Below are positions 1 through 8,692 of a stretch of DNA of 49,787 bases, one piece after another (position 1 is the first letter of the stretch; every line of letters starts with the position of its first letter). A model generated the notes under the pieces. It saw only the letters and a list, made by a program, of their open reading frames with translations. It was not told the origin of the DNA and did no database searches. A program made the position numbers and the translations under genes. Source of the DNA: Bradyrhizobium pachyrhizi (GTDB taxonomy: Bacteria; Pseudomonadota; Alphaproteobacteria; Rhizobiales; Xanthobacteraceae); NCBI RefSeq assembly GCF_001189245.1, contig NZ_LFIQ01000052.1, forward strand, positions 89,261 through 139,047, in the 5' to 3' direction.

Positions 1-1953
1 GGCGGACCGCTCATGCTCCCTTTGCAGGTCGGCCGCGCCGCTCTTTTCCACCACCTTCAGCCGGGATACTTCCTCGTCTGCTTTCGTCACCAGCGCCGTC
101 TTGGTCGCGACATCGCGCCGCGCTGCCGCAAGATCCTGCTCCAGCCGGTCAGCCCGCGCCGCTTGCAGTGAGTTCTGCAACTCTGCCGCACCGCTTTCCC
201 TTTCCCGCTTCAGTCGGGCGGTTTCCTCGCTCGCTTTCGCCGCGAGCGCGGTTTGCGTCTCGACATCGCGGCGGGCAGCCGCAAGATCTTGCTCCAGCCG
301 CACCAGTCGCTCACGTTCGTCCGGTGTGGCTTTGTGAACCGAAGCTGCGCCGCTCTCGGCCGCCTGCCTGAGCTCCGCCGCTTCTTCACCGGCCTTGCGT
401 GCCTGCGCCTCGAAGGCGTAGATCGTGCTTCGCGTCTGGGAAAGCTCCTGTGCCAGCGCGTCGGCCTTCGCGCGCGATTCCCGCAGTTCGGCGGCCCCGG
501 CCTCCACCGTCCGCTTCTGCCGCAGGGCTTCATCGGCCGCCTTTGCCGCCATCGCGGTCTGGGCCTCGACATCACGCCGCGCGACCGCAAGATCCTGCTC
601 CAGCCGCGCGGACCGCTCTCGCTCCTTTTGCAGGGAGCCCTGCGACTCGGCCGCTCCGCTTTCGCTTTGCTGTTTCAGTCGGGAAACCTCCTCGCCTGCT
701 TTGGTCGCCAGCGCGGCCTGGGTCTCGACATTGCTGCGAGCAGCCGCAAGATCCCGCTCCAGCCGCGCGAACCGCTCACCTTCGTCGGGTGCGAATTTGC
801 TGGCCGAAGCCGTGCAGCTTGCAACCGCCTGCTTGAGCTCCGTCGCTTCGTCTCCGGATTTGCGGACTTGGGCTTCGTATGCATAGATCGAGCTCCGCGA
901 CAGCGAGAGGTCTCGTGCCAGCGCCTCGGCTCGTTCGCGCAATTGCCTGAGCTCGGCAGCTCCGACGTCCGCTGCCTGCTTCTGCCGCAGAGCTTCTTCC
1001 TTTGTCGTTGTCGCCAATGCCATCTGGGTCTCGACATCCTGCCGCGCTGCCGCCAAATCCTGCTCCAGCTGCGCGCTCCGCTCGCGCTCCCGTTGCAGGG
1101 ACGACTGCAGCTCCATAGCGCCGCTCTCACGCATCCCCTGCAGCCGGGAAACCTCCTCGCCTGCCTTTGCCGCCAGCGCAGTCTGGGTCTCGACGTTGCG
1201 GCGCAACGCCTCGAGATCCTGCTCGAGCCGCGCGGACCGCTCGCGCTCCCGCTGTAGATCAGCCGCGCCGCCTTCCGCCGCTGCTTTCAGCCCAGACGCT
1301 TCCTCACCCGTTTTTGTCGCCAGCACGGTCTGGGTTTCGACATCACGCCGCGCTGCCGCCAGATCCCGCTCCAGGCGCTCCGCCCGCTCACGCGTCTCTT
1401 GCAGGGAGTTCAGCAACTCCGCGCCGCCCTGCGCGGCCTGCTTCTCTTGGACCGCCTTGTCCGTCAACGCGGCCTGGGCCTCGATATCGCGGCGCGCCGC
1501 CGCGAGACTCTGCTCCATCGACTCGGCCCGATAGCGCTCTTGCTCGAGGCGTTGCAGCAACTCGATGTCACGTCTTGCATTCGTCAGTTCGCAGGAGAGC
1601 GACTCCGCCCAGTTGTATTCCCGTTTCGAAGCCTGCCCCGTGTCGCTGACGCTCGCTTGGGCAACCTGCACCGGTCTGTCATTACCGCCTCGACCCGGCG
1701 GCGAGGCTTCGAGAGCGCCGCTCCTTGCCGCTTCGATGAAACCGAGACTGCGGGCGGCCGCCGCATGCTGCGGTTGCGTCGACGGGCCCGCCGGGGCCGG
1801 GGACGCCCGTGTTTCCGGCGCGCACGCCATTGCGAGCAAGGCAGCGGTCGTCCACGACAGCGCGGACCGTCCCGCCTTGGGCAGCAGCCGGCACGACGAA
1901 TCTGCGACGTCGCAGCGGGCAACTTCCTTGTCCTTGAGGATCACCGGGCCCAT
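1..1953 (-). CDS. Secreted or membrane-anchored coiled-coil repeat protein (C-terminus beyond window)
   Basis: This leftward reading frame has no stop before the window edge, so 651 residues are visible and the C-terminus is missing. The ATG at 1953 follows an AGGTG about 8 nt upstream. Residues 1-50 hold a basic stretch, then a hydrophobic segment (SWTTAALLAMACA) that looks like a signal peptide or anchor, then an Ala/Pro-rich linker. From about residue 110 it is almost pure heptad-like coiled coil, built from units of about 49-53 residues that begin LEQDLAAARRDVETQ and end near RERERSAR. Every few units a divergent version appears (SRSSIYAYEAQ). No enzymatic domain is visible in the part shown. 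It may act as an envelope scaffold or a filament, but that is inference. The rightward ORFs here are antisense shadows of the repeats. Confidence 0.75.
   Translation of the reverse strand, partial: MGPVILKDKEVARCDVADSSCRLLPKAGRSALSWTTAALLAMACAPETRASPAPAGPSTQPQHAAAARSLGFIEAARSGALEASPPGRGGNDRPVQVAQASVSDTGQASKREYNWAESLSCELTNARRDIELLQRLEQERYRAESMEQSLAAARRDIEAQAALTDKAVQEKQAAQGGAELLNSLQETRERAERLERDLAAARRDVETQTVLATKTGEEASGLKAAAEGGAADLQRERERSARLEQDLEALRRNVETQTALAAKAGEEVSRLQGMRESGAMELQSSLQRERERSAQLEQDLAAARQDVETQMALATTTKEEALRQKQAADVGAAELRQLRERAEALARDLSLSRSSIYAYEAQVRKSGDEATELKQAVASCTASASKFAPDEGERFARLERDLAAARSNVETQAALATKAGEEVSRLKQQSESGAAESQGSLQKERERSARLEQDLAVARRDVEAQTAMAAKAADEALRQKRTVEAGAAELRESRAKADALAQELSQTRSTIYAFEAQARKAGEEAAELRQAAESGAASVHKATPDERERLVRLEQDLAAARRDVETQTALAAKASEETARLKRERESGAAELQNSLQAARADRLEQDLAAARRDVATKTALVTKADEEVSRLKVVEKSGAADLQREHERSA
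100..1520. repeat. Tandem coding repeats, about 147-159 bp
   Basis: A degenerate unit recurs through the coiled-coil gene. The plus-strand landmark cgacatcgcgccgcgctgcc, or close variants, occurs near 109, 262, 568, 727, 1033, 1192, 1339 and 1480. Spacings are about 150 bp or twice that, and the double spacings hold one diverged unit. Such repeats could expand or contract by recombination. Confidence 0.7.
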
Positions 1954-2076
1954 CTGCAATCACCTGCCGCGCGGCGACACGATCTGTTGAGGTACGGCAT
2001 TATGCGCCGTACCGCAGCGCGAAGCCTACAGCCCGCATGGAGGACCCCACCCACCCCTTTCGGGTTAGGCCGCAGA

Positions 2077-2691
2077 TCACGGCTTCACATAGGACCAGCC
2101 CTTCTCCTGCAGTTCCATCACGCGCACGACGCCTGACTTCACCACCTCCGCCTGGCGAACAATCGGGATGTCCTTGTTTTCGGCCTTGTGCATTTTTTCC
2201 TGGGTATTGCCGCAGGCCTTGAACGAGACCTCCGGCGTGCTCAGCGCCATTTCCTCAAGACGGGCTTTCACCGGCGAGGTGTCGTCGCGCAGCATGTGCA
2301 GGCCGGGTCCGAAGGTGACCACCTCGATCTTCACCTTCTCGCCGAGATCCTTGTAATACTGCGCAACGTTGATTGCGTTGTTGAGCGCGAGATTCATGGC
2401 TGCGGGATCGTTCGTGTTCACCTGCAGGATCAGGTTGTGCGACTTGGCGTTGGATGGAAGCCGGGCGTTGGCGTTGAGAGGAGACCGTTCCCTCTTGTGG
2501 GTCGTCGCCTTGCGCGAGACGTGAACCCTTTGGACCTTTTCTGAAACGTGCTGATAGTCCGCAGTGCGGTTCGTTGTTGTCGGTGTCCAATATCGTCCGC
2601 CGCCTTGCTCCGCCGCAGCGTATGAAGCGGCCAAGAGCGCCGTTGCGGCTCCGATGATGGTTACCTTCGCAATATGCTGAAACACGCGCAT
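2077..2691 (-). CDS. Exported DsrE-family protein
   Basis: This is a 204-residue protein starting at the ATG at 2691. A strong AGGAGAGG sits 7 nt upstream, which favours this start over an upstream in-frame ATG. Residues 1-28 are a clear signal peptide (TIIGAATALLAASYAAAE). From about residue 88 to the end it matches the DsrE/DsrF-like fold: an initial NLILQVN strand, a helix rich in Ala and Asn, KVKIEVVTFGPGLHML, then a later strand with a cysteine (FKACGNTQEKM), and a GVVRVMELQEKGWSYVKP tail. Family members carry or bind sulfur species; the periplasmic single-domain type has no settled role. It lies 37 bp downstream of the VasI-like gene on the same strand, so the two are probably cotranscribed. 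Confidence 0.8.
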   Translation of the reverse strand: MRVFQHIAKVTIIGAATALLAASYAAAEQGGGRYWTPTTTNRTADYQHVSEKVQRVHVSRKATTHKRERSPLNANARLPSNAKSHNLILQVNTNDPAAMNLALNNAINVAQYYKDLGEKVKIEVVTFGPGLHMLRDDTSPVKARLEEMALSTPEVSFKACGNTQEKMHKAENKDIPIVRQAEVVKSGVVRVMELQEKGWSYVKP

Positions 2692-2728
2692 GGATACCTC
2701 TCCTGTTAAAGACACGTTATTCAAATCC

Positions 2729-3358
2729 CTAGCCGTTGGGTTTTGCGGTCGGTTGTGGCCACCTGCAGGCAGCGGTGATCTTCGCGCGCACCACATCCAT
2801 CCCGCCCAACGGAAACACCGCATCCAGCGCCGGTCCGGTACGGGGTGCGAGGTGAATACTGAGACCTCCGCCGTCCGGAAGGGACTGCAGCAAGCGAATC
2901 ACGTCGCCGCCGAACGCAACGCCGATCCCGGACGCGGGCACGGCTGCCGCGACCTGCTGCGGCGGACCGTCGTTGATGCGGTAGGAAATCGCATATCCAT
3001 CGCCGCGACCGGACACGCGGGATCCGGCGACGATCAGTTCGCTCCGCCCGCCATGGCAGCGAATCGAAAGCGTCATTCCGCTTTCGCCGGCACCGTCGCG
3101 CGATGACGTCGTGGCGGTGGCGACCGGTGAATAGTCGAGCGGTGAAGTGGTCAGGCTAACGACCCAGCTGTTACCCTGGTTCGCCTGGGGCAGCGGTGAC
3201 GCCCGCGGTGTCTTTTCGGAGCACTCCGGCCGTTCGGAGCGTTCCTTGGCGGAGCAATCGCGGAGTTGGGCGATCTGGCGAAGTCCTGCCGCCGGCGCCG
3301 AAGCAATGCCGCTTGCGAGCAAGACTCCAGCCACCGCGCAGGTCGCCGCGCGTCTCAT
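2729..3358 (-). CDS. Secreted protein resembling VasI (type VI secretion-associated)
   Basis: This is a 209-residue protein with an N-terminal signal peptide (ATCAVAGVLLASGIASAPA). Its ATG at 3358 overlaps the stop of the TAXI gene in an ATGA arrangement, which implies translational coupling and fixes the start. The body has the pattern SWVVSLTTSPLDYSP, then LSIRCHGGRSELIV, YAISYRINDGPPQQV and a C-terminal AACRWP. That is the layout of the VasI/DUF3121 family (W-x-SplDds, iRC, yRid, C-W). No type VI secretion genes are visible nearby, so the pathway link is weak. What is seen is an exported protein with two widely spaced cysteines in the mature part. The family call is from pattern recall only. 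Confidence 0.6.
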   Translation of the reverse strand: MRRAATCAVAGVLLASGIASAPAAGLRQIAQLRDCSAKERSERPECSEKTPRASPLPQANQGNSWVVSLTTSPLDYSPVATATTSSRDGAGESGMTLSIRCHGGRSELIVAGSRVSGRGDGYAISYRINDGPPQQVAAAVPASGIGVAFGGDVIRLLQSLPDGGGLSIHLAPRTGPALDAVFPLGGMDVVRAKITAACRWPQPTAKPNG

Positions 3359-4398
3359 TGCGATGGATTTGCGGCGGCGCGCGGCTCGCGATCGAGCCAC
3401 GCCTGCGCTGCGGGGAAGCGCGTCAGGCCGGGAACGGTTGCGGCGAGATTGATCGTCTTCCACTTTTGGTCGAAGCCCGGCTGCTGCAGCTTGTCGATCC
3501 GCGAGAACAGGTACTCCACGAAGCGCGCAAGGCGCTCATAGCGATTCGACTTTGTCGGAAAGTTGAAAGCCACCAGAGCGGTCGGCACCGCGATTGTCGT
3601 GACGCGCTCGCCCTGCTTGATGAGATTGGGATACTCCGTGGCCTCGAGCGAGGCGGGAAGATAAAAGTCTTCGAACCTCCTGTCATAGGGAACAGGCAGG
3701 AACTTGAACCCCGGCTCCCAGCGGCCGCGCACGAAAGCATCCACCGGCTTCGAGGTGATGAAGACGACCGCGGCCATCTCGCCCTTGCGCATCTGCTCGA
3801 GCGCGACCTGATGGGGAATGAAGGTTTTTTCCACATCGAGGCCAAGGCGGCTGAAGATCAGCGGCCCCGAATAGGCTGCCGCAGTACCCAGATTATTGAA
3901 GTTCACCTTCTTGCCGGCGAGATCACTCAGGCTTTGGATCTCGGGACGAACGAAGATATGCAGTTCGGACGGAAACAGGTTCAGCACGAAAGCCAGCCGT
4001 TGCTGGATATCGGGCACCTGGCTCCTGTATTCCTCGAGCACGTCGGAATTGATGATGGCGGCATCGATGCCGCGCAAATACAGCAGTGAGTTCACATTCT
4101 CCGTCGGGCCGCGCGTCACGACCGGCAACACATGCAGCTTGTCGCCATCGTCCACGACGCGGGCGATTTCGGCCGCAAGACGAATGGGCGCGCCCTCGAG
4201 CAGGCCCCCAGCGAGGCCGACCGTCCAGGCATTCATCGTCACCTGCGGCTTTTGCGGCGGTGGCTCACGTCGCAATTGGCGCGGTGCAGCAGGTTGCGCC
4301 TGTGCATCCACGGTGGACAGCGGAACGGTCGTAAGCAGCGGAATCAGCAGCGCCAGCATGCGCAACGGGTGCAATTCCCTTTTTGCGGTCTGTCCCAT
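3355..4398 (-). CDS. TAXI family TRAP transporter solute-binding protein
   Basis: This 347-residue protein begins with a signal peptide (LRMLALLIPLLTTVPLSTVDA) and a proline-rich linker. It continues as a periplasmic binding protein: WTVGLAGGLLEGAPIRLAAEIARVV, GPTENVNSLLYLRGIDAAIINSD, and SLSDLAGKKVNFNNLGTAAAYSGP, the typical TAXI motif near residues 165-190. Such proteins usually feed a TRAP membrane subunit, but no permease is present here, so it may work alone or with a distant partner. It is the first gene of a leftward cluster with the VasI-like and DsrE genes. The position near the island edge places it in host chromosome. Confidence 0.85.
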   Translation of the reverse strand: MGQTAKRELHPLRMLALLIPLLTTVPLSTVDAQAQPAAPRQLRREPPPQKPQVTMNAWTVGLAGGLLEGAPIRLAAEIARVVDDGDKLHVLPVVTRGPTENVNSLLYLRGIDAAIINSDVLEEYRSQVPDIQQRLAFVLNLFPSELHIFVRPEIQSLSDLAGKKVNFNNLGTAAAYSGPLIFSRLGLDVEKTFIPHQVALEQMRKGEMAAVVFITSKPVDAFVRGRWEPGFKFLPVPYDRRFEDFYLPASLEATEYPNLIKQGERVTTIAVPTALVAFNFPTKSNRYERLARFVEYLFSRIDKLQQPGFDQKWKTINLAATVPGLTRFPAAQAWLDREPRAAANPSQ

Positions 4399-4769
4399 GG
4401 GATCTGCGCCCTCGCCGATCGGTCATTTTGTCGTAGTTTCATGCAGTTCATCGGCGCGCGCTATTTCTCCGCATGGGGGAGCCCACTACTCCTTCCGGAT
4501 TATCCATTGTGCGTGTCCCCACGCCGCGGCAGCGAGGGATCGGCGTCCCGTACGGCTCGATCGCGGTCTGCAATTCGGCCGGCATCGGCAATGGCGTTTT
4601 GCCGCGTTGTTGTCGTTCTGCCGACGATCGGCGGCTTCGGTGCGGCAATTCCGCCCCGACCACGTCCCATGAACGGCTTCTGCTATTGCCCTGGCCATCG
4701 GCGTGCATTCAGCACAACTTGCGAACGCAAGCGGACGCAACCGTAGTTTGGCGTACAAGGATCGTGGAA
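4399..4769. other. Intergenic host flank left of the island
   Basis: I see no convincing gene here. Short overlapping ORFs on both strands lack sensible composition. It should hold the promoter of the leftward TAXI gene, but no clear boxes stand out. Confidence 0.5.
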
Positions 4770-4784
4770 ATGGCGGAGAGAGTG
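4770..4784 (+). repeat. attL: duplicate of the tRNA-Ser 3' end
   Basis: This 15-bp sequence, atggcggagagagtg, is identical to 44477-44491. With one mismatch the match extends 3 bp further left (gaa versus gat). Only the tRNA tail is present here, not the rest of the tRNA. Confidence 0.85.
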
Positions 4785-4975
4785 ACCGCCGTTTTAGTGC
4801 CCGGCACGGCCCAGAGAGGCTCGAAACGCCCCCGTTGCAGAAGCTAAGAAAGCCCTGCGCCGTAAGCATTTCGCGACTTGTTCCTGCCCGTTTTGACCCG
4901 ATATTACCCGATAGGTGCCGCTCCAGCCGGGCCGGGAGTACAGCCGGGGGTTTGGGAATCCAGGAATACTAACCT

Positions 4976-6202
4976 ATGCCATTGACTGCAAAGCAGGTCG
5001 CAAAACTCTCCGAGCCGGGCCGCTATGGTGATGGTAGGGGCCTCTACTTGCAGGTGACAGCTACCGGCGGTCGCTCGTGGCTCCTGCGTTACGAGCGCGG
5101 TGGGCGCGAGCGCGCGATGGGCCTTGGCCCAGTCGCCGACTTCACGCTCGAGGAAGCTCGTGAGCGCGCTCGTAGAGCACGACAGTTGCTAAAAGATGGG
5201 ATCGACCCGATCGATGCTCGAACCGAGGAGCGCGCCAGCCAAGCCGCCGAGCGCGCCGTGGCCGCAGCAGCGAGTGTGAGCTTCAAAGAATGCGCCGACC
5301 AATATTTCAAGTTTCACTCGCGCAAATGGAATAATGCCAAGCACGCGGCACAATTTCTCTCGACATTGAAGATGTACGCCTACCCGACGTTAGGAAAGCT
5401 ACCCGTTGCAGCAATAGACAAAACACTGGTCCTTAAGGCGATCGAGCCGATTTGGTACACTAAGACCGAAACAGCGAGCCGGGTCCGCGGTCGAATTGAA
5501 GCTGTTCTCGATTTCGCGAAGACACGGGGCTATCGGACCGGAGAGAATCCAGCTACCTGGGACGGCAACTTGGTCCACGCCCTCCCCGCGCGCAACACTA
5601 TTGCGAAGATCGAGCACCACGCGGCACTGCCTTTTCCTGAAGTACCAGATTTTATTGCCCAGCTCGCCGCTCGCGAGGGCATTGCGGCCAGGGCGTTGGA
5701 GTTCACTATTCTTAACGCCAGCCGCACGAGCGAAGTCATCGGTGCTCATTGGTCAGAGATCGCTCTGGATAAGAAACTTTGGACGATCCCCGCCGGACGC
5801 ATGAAGGCAAAGAAAGAGCATCGCGTGCCACTGACCGGCCGTTCACTCGAAATTTTGAAGGCGATGCCGCGTGAAGGAGATTTTGTATTCCCCGGCGGCC
5901 GCAAGGGCCTTCCAATCTCAAATATGGCGATGGCCGAAGTGCTGAAACGCATGGGTCGACGGGACATAACCGTCCATGGCTTCCGGTCGACATTTCGGGA
6001 TTGGGCGGCGGAGCAGACCGGCTATCCGAATCATGTCGTCGAAATGGCACTTGCCCACGTGATTGGGAACAAGGTGGAAGCTGCCTATCGGCGCGGGGAT
6101 CTGTTCGCCAAGCGCGCTCGCCTCATGGCCGATTGGGCGAGGTATTGCAACCTACCGAAACGTTCGGGTGATGTCGTTGCTATGCGGAAGGACCTGAAAT
6201 GA
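4976..6202 (+). CDS. P4-type tyrosine integrase
   Basis: This 408-residue site-specific recombinase is probably responsible for island insertion and excision. Residues 1-85 form the DUF4102-type arm-binding domain (DGRGLYLQVTATGGRSWLLRY, then ERARRARQLLKDGIDP). Residues about 100-200 are the core-binding SAM-like domain. The catalytic domain shows R250 (LNASRTSEV), H334-x-x-R337 (HGFRSTFRDW), H361 (LAHVIG) and the nucleophile Y371 (VEAAYRRGD). The length is normal and all catalytic residues are present, so it should be active. It sits just inside attL and its stop overlaps the next gene by ATGA. Confidence 0.95.
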   Translation: MPLTAKQVAKLSEPGRYGDGRGLYLQVTATGGRSWLLRYERGGRERAMGLGPVADFTLEEARERARRARQLLKDGIDPIDARTEERASQAAERAVAAAASVSFKECADQYFKFHSRKWNNAKHAAQFLSTLKMYAYPTLGKLPVAAIDKTLVLKAIEPIWYTKTETASRVRGRIEAVLDFAKTRGYRTGENPATWDGNLVHALPARNTIAKIEHHAALPFPEVPDFIAQLAAREGIAARALEFTILNASRTSEVIGAHWSEIALDKKLWTIPAGRMKAKKEHRVPLTGRSLEILKAMPREGDFVFPGGRKGLPISNMAMAEVLKRMGRRDITVHGFRSTFRDWAAEQTGYPNHVVEMALAHVIGNKVEAAYRRGDLFAKRARLMADWARYCNLPKRSGDVVAMRKDLK

Positions 6203-6873
6203 TCGACAAAAGTGAGATTCCGGCGCTTCTCGAAGCCATGAACGTCAGGGATCGCCACTTTCCCCTTAGCCTCGTTGATGACGGGCAGCTTGATTTCGTT
6301 ATCCCGGATGAAATGTTCCTACCCGGGAAGGGGCAATACCAAGGCGAGATTCGCAAGGCCCTCGATATTCTCAGGCCTACCGCTACGGAGCGGGCGACGT
6401 GCCGAGAAACTATCAGATATGCCATCAGTTTCGTTAATCGTGCCGAAGAGGAACAAAGAATCCGATCGCCACGATCCAAAGAAACCGTAAGGGCCGTGAA
6501 GCGCCTCGCCGAAGCAATAAGCAGGGCCAAGGTCGCCTATAATGACTTGCCACCGCTCCAGCAAATTCAATTCGACAAAGTATTCGACCTTAAGGGCGCG
6601 ATCGACTTCTGCGAACAGCTAACGTCCGAGTGGGAGAAGCTACCAATGCCGCTAGGGCGCGCCAGTCATCGTCAGCGTGTAGCGGTGGAGATGGCCTATA
6701 AACTGACAGAGTACTGGCTGGTCAAGAAAAGGGGCCTCGTTGAGGCCATCAAGCTGACGCGCAAAAATGATTGGCACCAGCTCTCCAGCATTTTGTTTGG
6801 TGACCCCAAGATTGATCTGCTTGCTCACATGACGCGGTATCAACGATCTAGCCGCAAACCGGGTGCCAAATAG
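6199..6873 (+). CDS. Unknown protein coupled to the integrase
   Basis: This 224-residue protein starts at an ATG that overlaps the integrase stop (ATGA), so the two are probably translated together. I recognise no family. It is soluble, has no signal peptide or membrane segment, and is rich in helix-forming charged residues, for example residues 70-130 with many Arg, Glu and Ala. Near the C-terminus it reads AYKLTEYWLVKKRGLVEA and ends in basic residues. The tight coupling suggests a role in integration, excision or island control, but nothing in the sequence proves this. Confidence 0.75.
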   Translation: MIDKSEIPALLEAMNVRDRHFPLSLVDDGQLDFVIPDEMFLPGKGQYQGEIRKALDILRPTATERATCRETIRYAISFVNRAEEEQRIRSPRSKETVRAVKRLAEAISRAKVAYNDLPPLQQIQFDKVFDLKGAIDFCEQLTSEWEKLPMPLGRASHRQRVAVEMAYKLTEYWLVKKRGLVEAIKLTRKNDWHQLSSILFGDPKIDLLAHMTRYQRSSRKPGAK

Positions 6874-6938
6874 TCCCGGTTCGCGGTTACGGGTGACGTT
6901 ATGACTCTCCACCTGGCAATAAAACCTGGAGAGCCCCA

Positions 6939-7214
6939 ATGGCAAAACGCCGGCGTCACCCCATCGACAATCAGCCAATAAATGCCGACTGGTTCTATCG
7001 CGTCGCCGACGGTCATCGCTTTTTTGGCTACCGCGCCACTGCACTGGCCGGAAAGATTGCTAACGGTGAAATCCCGTCCCCCGTTTCGCTCAGCGACACG
7101 GGCAGAGCAAGAGGATGGTTTGGTCGCGCCATTATCGAGTGGCAAACGGAACGTGAGGCAAAGGCACGCGCCAAAATAAGCGCCGATGCTGCGCCCACTC
7201 GAAAGAACGGGTGA
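6939..7214 (+). CDS. AlpA-like small DNA-binding protein (probable excisionase/regulator)
   Basis: This 91-residue protein has the short wHTH pattern of AlpA/excisionase-type proteins: an N-terminal helix pair (YRATALAGKIANGEIPSPV), then SLSDTGRARGWFGRAIIEWQTER. The IPxPVxLS...GW....IxEW spacing is typical of that group, and the C-terminus is basic. In P4-like elements AlpA proteins control integrase expression and excision. Its place between the integrase and the primase genes fits that role. A purine-rich ctggagag lies upstream of the ATG. Confidence 0.75.
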   Translation: MAKRRRHPIDNQPINADWFYRVADGHRFFGYRATALAGKIANGEIPSPVSLSDTGRARGWFGRAIIEWQTEREAKARAKISADAAPTRKNG

Positions 7215-7220
7215 TGCAGC

Positions 7221-7640
7221 ATGACATACGCAAAGGAAAGAGCCGTCGAGAACGGCAAGCCGGATCAGGTTGCCAAAAATTCTATAAGCCGCAAGAAGGC
7301 CGCGTCCAGCCAAAGTGTGCCTACAACGAAAGCCGCCACAAACAGCAGTGATTGGACCGACAGTGACAAAATCTGGGAAGCCTGTAGCAAAGCGATGGAT
7401 GCCGCCGCGTCGCTCAAGGCGCAGACGGACGCAAGGTTGCAGTTGGCGGCTCGTCATCTTGGCTTTGCGGAAATTGGAGACCGCAGGTGGGTGAAGCAGT
7501 GTCGTTTTTGTCGACGCAAAGTGGCCCTGCTCGCAACTACAAGCGGTGACGTCCGCGTCTCTGGATACGAATCTGGCCTGACCTGTTCCGCTATTCCCAG
7601 CATTCAGAAATGGCTTTTCGATAACGGGTTTCAGTCATGA
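7221..7640 (+). CDS. Small unknown protein with a CxxC motif
   Basis: This 139-residue protein has a low-complexity, Lys/Ser/Ala-rich N-terminal half. A more ordered C-terminal part begins near residue 85 (LQLAARHLGFAEIGDRRWV). It contains CRFCRRK and a single later cysteine (GLTCSAI), which could give a weak metal site, but a fourth ligand is not obvious. Its stop overlaps the start of the primase gene by ATGA and it begins 6 bp after the AlpA-like gene, so it belongs to the replication operon. I do not recognise the family. Confidence 0.65.
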   Translation: MTYAKERAVENGKPDQVAKNSISRKKAASSQSVPTTKAATNSSDWTDSDKIWEACSKAMDAAASLKAQTDARLQLAARHLGFAEIGDRRWVKQCRFCRRKVALLATTSGDVRVSGYESGLTCSAIPSIQKWLFDNGFQS

Positions 7641-8692
7641 AGGGCCACGTGGAAGCAGCCTTGGCCTGCGCCGCGCAGGGCTGGTACGTTTTCCAGGCGC
7701 GTTTCAAGTTGTCAAAGCCAGGCAAGTGGACCAAGCAAGGTCGCTGGTCCGGCAAAAGGAAGAATGGCCTCAACTGGGCGATGACGAAAGATCCTGAGGA
7801 GATACAAAGGCTCTGGACCATGTATCCGGACGATCCGCTCGGCATTCCGACAGGATCGGTAAATGGCTTCTTTGTTCTCGATGTCGATACTCCCAGCGTC
7901 ACGGGTCACAAGCACGACGGCTTTACCGCGCTTCGCGCCTTGGAGGACAGGCACGGGCCGCTCCCATCCACATTGATGGCGGAATCGCCAACCGGATCGG
8001 TGCATTATTACTTCAAGTTGCCGATGGGTAAGAAGATCAAGAATAGTGCGTCCGACATCTTGATTGAAGGTGAGACCCGCGCACTCGGTATCGACATTAG
8101 GGGCGAAGGCGGCATGGTAATCGCGCCGCCGTCGAGTCATCCAAGCGGCGGCCAATATCGATGGCTGAATGGCCTCGACATAGCCCAAGCGCCTCGGTGG
8201 TTGGTAGAACTTGTGCCCAAGTCAGGCGAAGACTCGCGGAAAAGGCGTGTTGCGCAACCACAAGCGTCAACCAAACGCGAAGCCGCTGATATCCTGACTC
8301 CGACAGAAGCCGCCATGATGCGGGCCGACCGCGGCGCCGGCATTTCACTTCGCCCAGAAGATAATCCCTTCGTCTATCTGCCTGAGCCGGCTAAGGAAAT
8401 TGAGCTAAAGATCAGAGCAGCTCTGTCGGTCATTCCCAGCGACGACTACGAGATTTGGTATCGCATCGGCGGTGCAATCCACACCGCACTCGGCGATGCA
8501 GGTTACAAGCTATTTGATGAGTGGTCGCAACAGTCCACCAAATACGATCCCAGAGAGTGTGAGCGTAAGTGGCGAGACTGCGGCCATCTACGGTCGATCG
8601 GGATCGAGACCGTCTTCTGGTACGCGGATCAATTCGATCGCGGCTGGCGCGCGCTATATCGTGGGCTGCTTAGCGGCGAGGTGACGGCATGA
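7637..8692 (+). CDS. Bifunctional DNA primase/polymerase with PriCT domain
   Basis: This 351-residue protein has an N-terminal Prim-Pol domain (about residues 1-190). The metal-binding DVD lies at 82-84 (FFVLDVDTP), followed by TGSVHYYFKLP at 119-129 and GIDIRGEGGMVIAPPSSH around 151-168. A PriCT-type domain follows at about 260-345, with YEIWYRIGGAIHTALGD, FDEWSQQS and ECERKWRD. Such proteins start DNA synthesis in plasmids, phages, satellites and integrative elements. It is coupled by 4-bp overlaps to the genes before and after it and is probably used when the island replicates after excision. Confidence 0.9.
   Translation: MKGHVEAALACAAQGWYVFQARFKLSKPGKWTKQGRWSGKRKNGLNWAMTKDPEEIQRLWTMYPDDPLGIPTGSVNGFFVLDVDTPSVTGHKHDGFTALRALEDRHGPLPSTLMAESPTGSVHYYFKLPMGKKIKNSASDILIEGETRALGIDIRGEGGMVIAPPSSHPSGGQYRWLNGLDIAQAPRWLVELVPKSGEDSRKRRVAQPQASTKREAADILTPTEAAMMRADRGAGISLRPEDNPFVYLPEPAKEIELKIRAALSVIPSDDYEIWYRIGGAIHTALGDAGYKLFDEWSQQSTKYDPRECERKWRDCGHLRSIGIETVFWYADQFDRGWRALYRGLLSGEVTA

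Noticed and set aside
253..1257. Long rightward ORF of 334 codons
   Set aside because: It is antisense to the coiled-coil repeats; its repeating Leu/Arg/Cys-rich product mirrors the true frame on the minus strand.
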